Assembly (NCBI GenBank): GCA_033807775.1
Contig: CM066317.1
Coordinates: forward strand, 10,065,870 to 10,129,869
Source: Saussurea involucrata
Taxonomy: Eukaryota; Streptophyta; Magnoliopsida; Asterales; Asteraceae
Length of the DNA stretch: 64,000 nucleotides
Reading direction: 5' to 3'
In this document: positions 10,690 through 21,089 of the stretch, in pieces
How positions within the stretch are numbered: the first letter of the stretch is position 1
How the letters are laid out: each line of letters opens with the position of its first letter
Position numbers and translations under genes: made by a program
Notes under the pieces: generated by a model
Databases searched by the model: none
The model's input: only the letters and a program-made list of their open reading frames with translations
Told to the model about the DNA's origin: nothing

Positions 10690-11095
10690 ACAAAACAGAA
10701 GTATCCGGATAAGATGAAGATACCGGATACTAGACTTGTCCGGATAACTGAAAGAGTCCGGATATCAGAAAGAATCCGAACAGAGTAAGCTTTCCGGATA
10801 ACAGATACCACACACTTTCCGGATAACTGAGGTTACCGGATGTGAAGAGATTCCGGATACACTGAAGTTTCCGGATACAATGGAGTGTCCGGATAAGATA
10901 TGTCCGGAAACGCTGGGTTTCCGGATACAAATATTATCCGGATTGAATAAGAAAAAAAATGACTTACCCGGATTGCAGAACTTACCCGGAAAAATGAGGA
11001 GTCCGGATGGAATTGGAGATGTCCGGATGGATTTCACACAAACGTCCGGACACTATCAACTTGTCCGGAAACCGCGGCTGGTTTATCCGGACTCT
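10690..11095. repeat. TCCGGA palindrome array in the leader of A
   Basis: About seventeen TCCGGA palindromes in 0.4 kb, commonly as GTCCGGATA or TTTCCGGATA, between the gag start and the primer binding site. This part would be transcribed as the 5' leader of the genomic RNA. The motif matches the array between pol and the third ORF of the same element. Confidence 0.9.
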
Positions 11096-11490
11096 GCGGC
11101 TGTTATCTTAAATCAATCGACTTTTCGATTAGGGTTGCCTAAAATCGATCCTGGAAGATTAGTAACAATGCAAAACACAAAAATAACACTAATCCAATCG
11201 ATTTCAATGCAAAAGTAACAAGTTTTGATGGTTAAAAATCGAATATTTTATCAATAACACTACCAACAACTCTTGACCTTAATTTGCTAAATTAATCACT
11301 CAAACGATTGAATTGGAAAGCGAAAATTTGCAGAATTACTCACAAGTATAATGCTAACACAACTCAATTAATAGAATTGAACAACTTGGCCAGAATCAAG
11401 ATTTCGAAAAAGTCAAGATGAACACATACGGGAAAAGTCAAATTCTTACCGGAAATCACTAGAGAGGCTTTGAATCGAATCCATCCGTCT

Positions 11491-11502
11491 GCTCTGATAC
11501 CA
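11491..11502 (-). other. Primer binding site of A (initiator Met-tRNA type)
   Basis: The minus strand reads TGGTATCAGAGC two bases inside the 5' LTR, complementary to the 3' end of plant initiator methionine tRNA. This fixes both the orientation and the LTR boundary. Confidence 0.92.
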
Positions 11503-11504
11503 AT

Positions 11505-11785
11505 TGTTAAATCCAGATCCGTGCAACAATGATGAAATCGAAATAGATGAACAATAAGAACAAGTGATTTCAACTGGTCATCCCTATCATTCACTTTCAG
11601 AGAGAATTTGCAATACAGTGTTTGAAAGTAAAAGAATGATTTGCTTGTTTTTCCAAGCTAATCGAACATTAAATACATTGGGTCCGTGGTTAACAAGCCC
11701 ACGGCCTGCTCACTAATAAGCTCTAATTTAAACAAATACAAATCAACCCTTGAACTTTAAATCAACTATAAAACCTGCCCTAACA
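11505..11785 (-). mobile_element. 5' LTR of Copia element A (281 bp)
   Basis: Begins TGTT and ends AACA when read on the minus strand, with the primer binding site adjacent. It is the same LTR family as the two 282-bp LTRs of mini-element G. Shared blocks include the opening TGTTAGGG, 'AAAGTTCAAGGG' and 'GTGGGCTTGTTAACCACGG', so A and G belong to one family. Confidence 0.9.
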
Positions 11786-11873
11786 TTTTTCTTTCAAAAA
11801 CAGGTTTTGTTTCATTCTCCTTTGGTTTTTCAACAACATAGCTTTGGAAATAGTCATTAGACAATGTTTGTTT

Positions 11874-12536
11874 CTAATTCCAAACCAGTGCCTTCCTATT
11901 AGCAGAATCATAACAAAAAGGAAGTTGCATTGTCACAGTCGTCTTTCTCTTAAGCTCTTCCTCGGCCCCATGTTCTTCCTCATTAAGCCAGTTGATTCTG
12001 TATTTAGGTTCTATGGATGGAAGGCGAAGCCATTGAAACTTGAAAAGACAAGGTGCCTTTTTCAAAGCATTTTCCAAGTAATGAGGATTGTCATATCCCA
12101 ATCCCCATTTCGAGTTGTAATATCTGAAATTCTTAGGCGTGTTTAGAAAAATGGTTTGTTCAGATTGACCAAGTTTGTACAGCTTCTCTTCCATACCACT
12201 TTCTTTTTCGGTCAATTCGTTGTTAATATCTTTATTGGATTGCAACAATTGTTCAAGCTCATTCTTCCTGTTTTCAGAAACTCTTACTTTTTCTTCCATT
12301 TCATCCATTATGTCCCGGAAATAAGTTCGAGATTGTTCGATCTCAACTCGTTCCTTTTTCAACCCATCACTTAACTTGTTATGTTCAATGATTAACTGTC
12401 TTTGCGATTCTATCAATTTATGCGCATTTTTGAGTTTCTCATTTAAGTCATCTTGTTTAAGTTGGAAGACTTTAAACTGATTAGCAAAGTAATTAATAGT
12501 GCAGGAATCTACCTCATCTTTCTCCTTTAGAGACAT
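11874..12536 (-). CDS. Coiled-coil ORF of element B (homologue of the Copia gag-pol spacer)
   Basis: A 220-residue frame beginning MSLKEKDEVDS. Residues ~15-115 are Lys/Glu/Leu-rich with heptad character, predicting a long coiled coil. A conserved block follows ('QSEQTIFLNTPKNFRYYN', 'WGLGYDNPHYLENALKKAP', 'KRKTTVTMQLPF') with close matches at 57483-56629 (E) and 35703 onward (F). The start is supported by the conserved upstream sequence TTTTCAGGTAACAATG, identical in E. The frame is cut at its C-terminal end by a stop shortly before the insertion point of A. Function is unknown; a structural role in the particle or RNA binding is a guess. Confidence 0.6.
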   Translation of the reverse strand: MSLKEKDEVDSCTINYFANQFKVFQLKQDDLNEKLKNAHKLIESQRQLIIEHNKLSDGLKKERVEIEQSRTYFRDIMDEMEEKVRVSENRKNELEQLLQSNKDINNELTEKESGMEEKLYKLGQSEQTIFLNTPKNFRYYNSKWGLGYDNPHYLENALKKAPCLFKFQWLRLPSIEPKYRINWLNEEEHGAEEELKRKTTVTMQLPFCYDSANRKALVWN

Positions 12537-12789
12537 TGTTACCTGAAAATTTAAAATGTCGGATCGTTAACAGATACTTCGTGAGAAGTAGAATTTGTGC
12601 CCTTGTACGATCAGAGAAAACACGATTAAAGTCAGAAAAAATTTCAGAAAAACAAATTGTAAATTTGTCTCCAAAAATTAATTCCGAAAAATTAATGCGG
12701 AAAACTGGACTTTAAATCGATAAACCTGTAAAACACGAGAAAAATATATCAGTTATGGTTAAATGCAGGCAAAAACTGATAAAAACGAT

Positions 12790-13120
12790 GAAAAATGAAA
12801 AATAATAAAGAATAAGGACTAAAACTGAAATAAAACTAAACTTAAAAACTCTAGGGACTAAAACTGACACAACCTAAAACTAGAAGTCCAGGGACTGAAA
12901 GTGACAGACTCAAAACCTTTTAACTGGACTTAACAGAAAACTTAACTAAGGACCAAATTTGTTAGAAAATTAACGAAAAAACCTAACGGAAAAGTTAACT
13001 AACTAACCTAACGGACTCTAACAGAATTAGGACCTAAAATGTAACAATAACTAACTAAATAAACGGGAAAACTAACGAATTTAACGCCACAAACGGAAAA
13101 GGACCAAAAATGTAAAGAAT
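12790..13120. repeat. Degenerate GGGACTAAAA(C/A)TG repeats in leader of B
   Basis: Variants of 'aggactaaaactga' recur several times, mixed with 'taacgga' and 'ctaact' units. The homologous leader of E shows the same at 58000-58410. No coding potential is seen. Confidence 0.6.
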
Positions 13121-13487
13121 TTAACGGATTACTAACGAACTCTGGTAGTACTGTTCATCATCAACAACAATCACGATCTGGACGATTCTCGTTCGTTTTT
13201 CTTCGATGTTTCTCGTTAAAATCGAGTCTCTTTCGGTTCCTTTGTGTTTTAAGATCATCAAATAATGATTTTCACACAAAGATATTGGTTCATGCAGTTG
13301 CGATAAAGATTTCTGGCAAGATATGTATTTTCCGGCGACTAAACACACAAGTGAGAGTGATTCAAGTTGACGAAGAACAGGACAATAAGAAGCATTCAGA
13401 ACATCTAAATTTGGAGATCATGCAACAACAAACTTTAGCTGTGATCGTCGTTGAAGCAACGCATATGAGATATCCGGCAAAACGTTT

Positions 13488-13632
13488 TTCCGGCAAAATG
13501 TGGTTGCGATAAGAGTGTTGCGATAACAAAGATAGCTTGCGATAATATCTGAGTTGCGACAACAATATCCAACTTGCGACAAAACTGAATATGTTGCGAT
13601 ATAAAGTTGCGATAAGTTAGCCTTGCGACACA
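13488..13632. repeat. TTGCGATAA/TTGCGACAA motif array in leader of B
   Basis: About eight copies of TTGCGATAA or TTGCGACAA on the plus strand in 145 bp, all in one orientation. In the sense of the minus-strand element they read TTATCGCAA. The leaders of D, E and F hold the same motif. Confidence 0.85.
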
Positions 13633-13639
13633 GATGAGC

Positions 13640-14225
13640 TCCGGTGAAATCTGCAGAATCCGGCGAGAGTATGCAGATTCCGGCGACTTCTTCGAATGAC
13701 TATAACTGCTTAATTTTTGACGCTTTTTGAATCTGAAAATTGCAGGATATTCAGAAACAAAAAACACTAAGTGATCTGTGAAAACAAACGACTCAGATCT
13801 CACTTAAAACCATCAAATCGATCATCAAGCATGATATCATCATAGAAGAACACTGTTGAACCCAGAAAGTTTGAAAACTCAGATTTGTTTGTGATTTTCT
13901 ATTCTAAAATACCCCAATATGCTCTAAATCATGAAATAAACGAATCTGTGGGTTCAAAACTAATTAAATCACACACAAAAATTTGAATCTATCAACACAG
14001 CCTCATATATCTTCGATGAACATCGGTTGACTTTCTGATTTATTAAACTCACTGAATTGATACTCGATTTCAAAACATGAATCAATCAGAAGCACAAACA
14101 AACTTCAAATCCCTGAAATTTTTCAAGGAAAATCCCAAAACTCAAAAATTCATCAATTTCTCAAAAATTGATAAAAATCACTGGATTGATGCACAAATTC
14201 TTCTCTGCTAGGCTCTGATAACAAT
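13640..14225. other. Leader of B next to the primer binding site
   Basis: AT-rich, non-coding, alignable with 58900-59530 of E. A degenerate primer binding site lies at about 14212-14225: 'GCTCTGATAACAATTG' where E has 'GCTCTGATACCAATTG'. Confidence 0.6.
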
Positions 14226-14497
14226 TGAGAGATTTCAAGTAACAATGATTAATCTAATAAGCTTCAATGGATTGAGAGAAAAATGCAAAAATAGGAATTA
14301 ATAACAATTTCTCTCTCTTTGGAGGCCACTCTCTAAAACACACACACACACTTGGTAGCTATTCTCAAATGACCTCTCCTCACAAACCCTACAATTAGGG
14401 TTTATATAGCTTTGACCAAACCTAAATGATACTTGACTTTGACTAATATTGACTAATTACAATTAGCCCTAAATCTTGGATACATTGTGTACAAACA
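14226..14497 (-). mobile_element. 5' LTR of element B (272 bp)
   Basis: Starts TGAGAGATTTC on the plus strand and ends GTACAAACA. It shares 'AACAATTTCTCTCTCTTTGG' and 'CAATTAGCCCTAAATCTTGG' with the E LTRs. A TATATAAA box is on the minus strand at 14401-14408. A (CA)n run is near 14340. Confidence 0.85.
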
Positions 14498-14539
14498 ATT
14501 CTGCTGTAACAAATCAAGCTGTTTGCACTAAACAAAAAC

Positions 14540-17435
14540 TTGTTATTTCATACAAGATTTATTCAATGCAACAATTGATCAATTTAGCACATGACCAAAT
14601 TTGTTGTTAATATTGTTGTGTGAATGATTTTATCTGCAAGAGTGATTACTTTCATTGGTTTGGTTATGATATTCATGGTTCTAAAAGATTTTATTCAAAA
14701 GGATATCATAAAAGTGGTTTTAAAAACAATGGTACAAATTCCAAACGTGTACCACCTCCTAACCCAAAAGGACCCATTTACAAATGGGTACCTAAAACCA
14801 CTTGATTTGATTTTTGCAGACCAATCATGTGTGGTACTTAGATTCGGGCTGCTCAAAACACATGAATGGAAGAAAAGAGCTGCTCACAAACTATGTCGAG
14901 AAAAACGGTGGTAGAGTCAAGTTCGGTAACGATCAATATTCAACGATTTTGGGTTACGGAGATATTGTGAAAGACAATGGCAGGATAACAAAAGTTAATT
15001 ATGTTGAGGGTTTGGGGCACAATCTTTTTAGTATAGGTCAATTCTGTGACAAAGATCTAGAAGTCAACTTCAAGAAGACACGATGTTCAGTTCGGACTGA
15101 AGGAGGAGATGAACTTCTAGTGGGTACAAGAAAGTCAAATATGTACACAATTGATCTGTCAAAAATCAAACCCAAGAATGACGTGTGTTTGTTATCTAAA
15201 GCGTCCGTAGAAAAGAGTTAATTGTGGCATAGACGATTATCTCACCTTAATTCTGATACATTCAAAAGCTGATGGTAGGTGATTTAGTCAAAGGTTTTCC
15301 TGTTCTTAAGTTTGAAAGGGACAACTTCTGCACAGCTTGTGAGAAGGGTAAGATGAAGAGAGTTCCCCACCCGCCAAAACCTGAACCAATCACACATAAG
15401 GTGCATTGTGTTAAATGACAAGGACAACTTGAACAAATTCAGTCCTAAGGCGAATGAGGGCGTATTGATTGGATACTCATCCACCTCGAAGGAGTACAAA
15501 ATTTATTTCAAGTCTTCAAGAACTGTGATGGAGAGCATAAATATCAAATTTGATGAGACGGAGGATATGGCTTCTGTGCAAAGCAGTACAGAACCCGAAA
15601 TAACTAGAGTTCTAGCGTCTGGACAAATCAGTCCAACGTCCACAAAGTCAAACAAAGATCAAGCCTCAACTTCTAACTCTAATATTAATGAACTTGATAA
15701 ATTATTTGAGAATTTTTATGAGGAGTTCTTTGGTAGTTATAACTCATCTTACAATGTTTCTGCTAGGAATCAAGTTGCTCAAAAATCAGTACAAGCTACA
15801 ATGTCAGGCCTTTCAATGGAACCGACATCATCCAATGCTGGTGCAACGACTCCTGCGTCTTTTCCATGTAATCAAATCATCACATCTACACAAGAAACAC
15901 AACCAGTATCAACTAATGGTGTTTCTTCATCAAATGCAACTTCAAATGTCAATGACCAGAGTACTGCCAACATACCTAAGGTACCTACTGAAGCAGTTCC
16001 CGAGGCAGTGCAAATTGTCACTTCTGACAACCAACCAGCCTCACAACCGGAACCAACATTGACAATTGAATTAAACTTTCACAAAGATCCTTCATTAGTC
16101 GACCCCAATCAAGACACAATTTCCCCACATCCACATTCAAAGAAGTGGACACGCAGTCACCCTTTACATCAAGTAATTGGTGAAATGTCTGAACCTTTGA
16201 AGACCAGATCAACAACTGCCAATGAAGTTCTATTCGCACTTTTTCTAAGTCAAGTTGAGCCAACCACATTTCAACAAGCCTTGGAGGATCCGGACTGGAT
16301 AATTGCAATGCAGGATGAGCTGAATCAATTTGAAGTTTTGAAAGTGTGGCGACTAGTACCTCGACCTAAAGGGAATCATCGGTACCAAGTGGTTCCCTAA
16401 AAATAAGAAAGATGAAGACGGAATAGTCGTGAGGAACAAGCTCGGCTAGTATCAAAATGTTACCGACAACAAGAGGGTATAGACTACGATGAGACGTACA
16501 CTCCGGTTGCTCGCTTAGAAGCAATTCAGATATTCTTAGCATTCGCGGCTTACAAGAACTTCACCGTCTACCAAATGGATGTGAAAACTGCATTCTTGAA
16601 CGGTGTTTTGAAAGAAGAAGTGTACGTGTCTCAACCAGAAGGCTTTGTGGACAAAGATAAACCAGATCATGTTTATATCCTTGACAAAACACTTCATGGA
16701 CTGAAGCAAGCCCCGCGTGACTGGTATGAGGTTCTATCCATCTTTCTACTAAAATCTGGCTTTGAAAAAGGTAAAATCGACACGACTCTTTTCACTAAGC
16801 ACGAACAACGTGATATTCTTCTCGTTCAAATTTATGTTGGCGATATAATTTTTGGTTCGACTAATCTTTCGTTATGTATCTGGTTCTCTAACATTATGGT
16901 GACCAGATTCCAGATGAGTATGATGGGAGAGACTAACTTCTTTGTTGGTCTTTAAGTCAAACAGTTCTCAACCGGAATCTTCATAAATCAGTCTAAGTAT
17001 GTGTTTGATATCTTGAAGAAATTCAAGATGGAAAACTGTACGACGATTGGTACTCCAATGGCACCAGGATCTAAGATCGGTCCGGATCCTGACGGTAAGG
17101 ACGTTGATCTTAAGACGTATAGAGGTATGATCGGGTCATTAATGTATTTAACTGCGAGTGGTCCGGATATTATGTTTGCAACGTGTCTTTGTGCGAGATT
17201 TCAAGCTAAACCGAAGGAATCACACCTTGGAGCCGTCAAGCGCATCTTTCGATAACTGAAAGGCACACCGTATCTTGGTATGTAGTATCCCAAGGGGATA
17301 GGATACGAACTCACTGTGTATTCAGACGCTGATCATGGAGGAATCATGCTGGATAGGAAGAGCACTGCCGGTCACATACAATTTTTGGGAGACAAGCTCG
17401 TGAGCTGGGCGTCAACATCAACGGCGGAGGCTCAC
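14540..17435 (+). pseudogene. pol: Copia pol remains of element C
   Basis: Pieces in three frames. 14620-14805 encodes the spacer end with 'GPIYKWVPK' and a stop. 14814-15221 encodes the protease (DSGCSKHM) and the start of the zinc region ('LWHRRLSHLN' follows a stop). 15408-16400 encodes the integrase C-terminus and the linker to RT. 16575-16955 and 17001-17255 encode RT. In RT the YVDD catalytic box reads YVGD (near 16835), so one catalytic Asp is lost. RNase H stops after 'STSTAEA', with six residues missing before it. The integrase catalytic core is deleted. The copy is dead. Confidence 0.9.
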
Positions 17436-17439
17436 TCTG

Positions 17440-18232
17440 TGGAAAGATGTGTTCCCACAGAGGTTACCCCATGATCACATGTAACGAAGGATGAGTTCCA
17501 AGACTTCGTCACCTCTATGACGTCCAAGTTTATTGAGTTGCAAAGCTTGGTAAACTCTTTTGCAGATAACACAAGGGTGGCCTTTACTTCGTTAAATACA
17601 AAGCTCGACTCAATCATAACTGAGGTGAAAGCCAACTCTCAGAAGCTTGCATAACTTCAACCAACAGCCGCACAGAGCTTTGTTGCATTTCCTCCTGAAA
17701 CTCAAAATGCCATCACAAGCCTTACCGCAGAACTCAAGGCTGCAAGATACATAACAGAGGCTCTTACCCGATCAACCTCTGCCACTACTTCTCAAACTCT
17801 AACAACAGAGGATATACGAAGGGCTCTAGAGAAGGTTCAGGAAGCTACTACTGATCAGATGCAGGCTCTGCGACCAACCGACTACATCACACGGGCTCAG
17901 ATAACTGAAATTGGGCAGAAGGTATTGGATGACATCAGAGGCTTTATCAGAGCGTTCACTGCTGCAAATGCCACCTACATCAAGGAATTCAAAACAAGTA
18001 TGGGCAAGCTCAGATTCAAGTCAGAGGAAGAGGTCGCTTACTTACTTGGGATCTGCGATGATATTTGCGACAATCTTGAAACATATGGCATAAACCTTCC
18101 CCACACTAAACCGCTAAAGACCTCTTGGCAAGCAGAAGCTAGCACACAACAGAAGCATGATGATCACGAGGATGATAGTGATGGGCCCTCTGATCATCAT
18201 GAGGGGGAGAATAGAGAAAAAGATCTCAGATC
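17440..18232 (+). pseudogene. Fragment of the Copia third ORF (coiled-coil part), element C
   Basis: One frame with a single stop (near 17652) encodes a Lys/Glu/Ser-rich helical stretch, then a well-kept piece (17859-18220) ending in the acidic His/Asp-rich block 'HDDHEDDSDG...HEGENREKD'. The F third ORF has 'HDDQDDLDSHEGEKRARV' at the matching place (53605-53660). This shows that the third ORF is shared by C, F, A and G. It is truncated at both ends. Confidence 0.65.
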
Positions 18233-18600
18233 TCAGATCCTTGCAACTGTTTCTCAACCTCATCCCACATAGCCTTAGCGGATTCCAGACTATCAACTCT
18301 ATTATATAGGTCATTTGAAATTGGCATGGTTAGTAAAAGTTAAGAATTATAATCAATATTAGCTCTTGCTTTCTCAGTTTCATTATAATGGTCATATGAC
18401 TTGTAAATCCTTCTTTCAGGAATTGCAGAATCTGTTGTTGTAGTAGATATACCAAGCACTGTAATATAAGGTTCAATTGGCCCTTCTTGATTGTTCAAAA
18501 ACTGAAGAATTAATCCTTAATTTTCGATACAGATATTCTTCTATAGTCAAAACTGGAGGCTTAGACTAAGATCCATTACTCATGGGATCCTTTGACATCT
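18225..18600 (-). pseudogene. gag: Copia gag N-terminal fragment, element D
   Basis: From an ATG at 18600 the minus strand encodes, across two frames, recognisable Copia gag sequence: 'SKPPVLTIEEY', 'ERRIYKSYDHYNETEKAR' and 'VDSLESAKAMWDEVEKQLQ'. The last corresponds to 'AKGMWDQV' in A. There are several stops and at least one frameshift. It is truncated at the C boundary near 18225. Confidence 0.75.
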
Positions 18601-19544
18601 TAATCACTTTAAGTAAAATGAACTTAAATTGATTGTTATGGAAAAATGCAGAACACACACCTAAACTTTGGTGAAAAGGTCAACTCTAAACTTGTTCAAA
18701 GTCAACTTGTCGCAAGCACTTGCCGTAGAACATAGTATACGATAAACAACTTGTCGCAGACGACTATGCAATAACTTGTCGCAAGTAACTGTTACGATAA
18801 AGCTTTCTTGTCGTAAATAATTGTTGTGATAAAACTTCAAGAATCACATGCCGCACCTTTTAAAATACGATAAGCTTACTTTGTCGTAAACAACTATACA
18901 AAAAATTTAAACTTCTTAAAATCCTTTGGGTCACGACAACTTCAAATAGTTGCACAAATCTCTACGATGAATCATGCGATAAGCTCAAGAACTTGCGACA
19001 ACTTCAACTGTTTGAACTCAAATCTTCAAAAACTTACACAAACTCAAAATTAAAGTGAAATTTGCTAGATACATGATATTTTTATGATTACAAACACAAT
19101 TAAGCATTAAAACAATGTCTAATTTGGATCAAACTAGCCAAAATTTACAAATTCTATCAAGAACACCTCGAACAGACTCGTACAAAAACATTCTACAAAT
19201 TCATCAAATTGACCAAATCAAACAAGAATTCGTTGAATTAATCAAAAAAAATAAGTTTTATATCAAAAACCAAATCCAATGAGCACAAAAACTTATCAAC
19301 ATCACAAAATCAAGATTCCACAATCGTGTTCTTCGAGTCGACAAAAAACAGAAGAATTCTTCAAGATTTCACCAATTGATAATCAACATCAGTTATGAAT
19401 GATTCACAATTGCTCGGATACAAATTGTAGATACTAAGTTTCAAGTCCAAATCATACAATCAACATAAAAAGATCAAGAATCTTAGAGAGAGAAATATTT
19501 GAAATGAGAGAACACTGAATACGCTCAATGCAAAGTGCTTAATG
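18601..19544. repeat. Leader of element D with TTGCGACAAG motifs
   Basis: Non-coding, AT-rich. 18705-18990 holds CTTGTCGCAA and related motifs (TTGCGACAAG in the sense of D), some mutated to TTGTCGTAA. There is no LTR or primer binding site before the next repeat starts at 19545, so D is truncated here as well. Confidence 0.6.
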
Positions 19545-19975
19545 ATTCAAAGTGCTACATATTACAAAGGAACAAAAGTATTTATATTTAGTAAAGTCAA
19601 ACACTTTAACTTTACAAACCCTTACAAAGAATTACACTTTAAAGCCCATAAATATAGAATACAACATATTTGTACCCAAAAAACTTATATCTAGATTTAC
19701 CATTTATATGTCTAAGGTGAGAACTTCGATAAAGATACACCAATTAAACCGTATTATTATTTTGCATTCTTGTTCTTAATGAATTTCTGAAATCGTGTGT
19801 TGAGATCGAGAAATAAAATTTGCGTTTTCTAGAGATAATTAAGATGTTTCTCGAGAGAGAATAATGGTTAAATTAGTGATTGTATATTCATTTAATTGGT
19901 TCACTCTAGAAGAGGGAAACAAGTCTGCTGTGTTATGTGACAGGTCCCCTTGAATCATCGGTTTCTTTTACTAGA
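19545..19975 (-). pseudogene. Relic of the 3' end of a cysteine protease gene with its 3' flank
   Basis: The stretch aligns over its whole length with 25449-25880, which is the end of exon 3 plus the 3' flank of the intact protease gene. 19911-19975 is the coding part, frameshifted by loss of one G in a G-run and therefore stopped early. The rest is 3'-flanking sequence with several small differences. It indicates an old local duplication, of which only the tail survives. Confidence 0.75.
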
Positions 19976-20009
19976 CTATTTTCATAAAGTTTAATAACAC
20001 ATTTAAAAA

Positions 20010-20058
20010 TTTCTTATAAAATCAAGCCTAAAAGGACACTTTTCAAAAAGCTGCCTAA
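20010..20058. repeat. Unit of a decayed ~42-bp tandem repeat, left of the Harbinger element
   Basis: 'ATAAAATCAAGCCTAAAAGG...TTTTCAAAAAGCTGCCT' resembles the units that continue at 22013-22150, such as 'ATAAAACCAAATCTAATATG...TTTAAAAAGCAACCT'. The array was split by the transposon at 20059-22009. Confidence 0.5.
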
Positions 20059-20319
20059 GGCCATCAGTACCCCATGGTTTGCATCTTTCAAAGATTCCCC
20101 TCCACCTCAGCGCCACATTAGCTTTTCTTTCATCCCTCACTCCATCCCTCACGATCCCTAAACACCCGTACCCCATTCCCTCAAACCCTTTTGCCACCTC
20201 ATTTAACAAAATAAAAATATTTATATATATTTTTAATAAATAAAAATAAGATAAATAATAAAAATTAAAATTCATATCATTCATTAAAAAATTAAAAATT
20301 ACAAAATAAATTTAAAAAT

Positions 20320-21038
20320 CTACTCGTCGTCATTCCAATCATGATATTTTTTAATTTGCTCTTTTCTCTTTAGCGTAGCCATCAAAGCGGGGCCCGAAAG
20401 GTGATCATGCGGGGTTATGTAAAACTGGAAGTCTGCATCAAATCGTTTTGCTCGTTCGAGTTCTCGTTCGTGTTCCAACCTTTGAAGTTCGACATCGAGT
20501 TTTTTCATTTTGTATTCAATTGCACCATCAAACTTGTCGTTGAACGTCGTCAACAACTGATTAACACTTTCGTCCGTATTCGTCCCGGACGTATTACTCG
20601 TTGATGTTTTTTTGCCTTGTTTCTCCCGATGGGTCGTTGAATTGTCTCGTCATCGTCATCATCGGAAGTTTGGGTACGTTTTGAACCCCGCGATGAAGTT
20701 GTCGTCATCGTTGGAACGGCTCCCCATTTTGGACATTTTTTTAGGATGTCCCAAGCTTGTTCGTGAGTGAAAGCAACGTTATGGCGTGCTACATACCGTT
20801 CGTGTGCCGTTCGGGATATATCGGCCTCACTCATCCTGCTTGATCTATTACTGAGCAAGTTGTTGTAGATGCCGCCAAACAAATTAACTCTTTTATTGAC
20901 GTCGTTGAACTTGCTATTTAGTTGATGGGTTGATCTATAACCTGGTTCACGACCCATGCGAGTAAAGAACACTTGCCCGATTCGGGCCCAAAAACTTCCT
21001 ACATTTATGTATAATAATAATAATAATAATAATAATAA

Positions 21039-21089
<51 letters not shown>

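Larger units (their letters stand above)
1..11785 (-). mobile_element. Copia element A (Sirevirus-like), 5' LTR to third ORF, 3' end beyond window
   Basis: An LTR retrotransposon read right to left: 5' LTR (11505-11785), primer binding site, leader with a TCCGGA array, gag with a coiled-coil spacer, pol in the order protease-integrase-RT-RNase H, a non-coding gap with purine-rich motifs and a second TCCGGA array, then a third ORF that runs off the left edge. Integrase lying before RT makes it Copia. The extra ORF behind pol and the repeated purine tracts resemble the Sirevirus (SIRE/Maximus) lineage. It is inserted in element B, whose sequence resumes at 11786. The base run after the LTR is TTTTT, so the TSD cannot be confirmed without the other end. 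The 3' LTR is not in the window. Confidence 0.9.
11786..14497 (-). mobile_element. Element B (E-like, gag-less Copia derivative), 5' part, split by A
   Basis: Read on the minus strand: a 5' LTR (14226-14497), a degenerate primer binding site (12-base core with two mismatches, near 14214), a 1.7-kb leader, then directly the coiled-coil ORF at 12536-11874, where A interrupts it. No capsid or zinc-knuckle gag lies between leader and coiled coil. Element E has the same organisation, so this is a family trait. The right-hand target sequence is ATTCT (14498-14502); the left-hand copy is outside the window. Confidence 0.8.
14498..18232 (+). mobile_element. Degenerate Copia element C, interrupted on the left by B
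   Basis: Plus-strand Copia remains in order: end of the gag-pol spacer, protease, pre-integrase zinc region, integrase C-terminus, RT, part of RNase H, and a coiled-coil piece of the third ORF. Large deletions removed the integrase core (near 15395) and everything between RNase H and the middle of the third ORF (near 17435). No LTR or TSD is visible. The left part would lie beyond B and A, outside the window. C is the oldest layer of the left nest. Confidence 0.85.
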
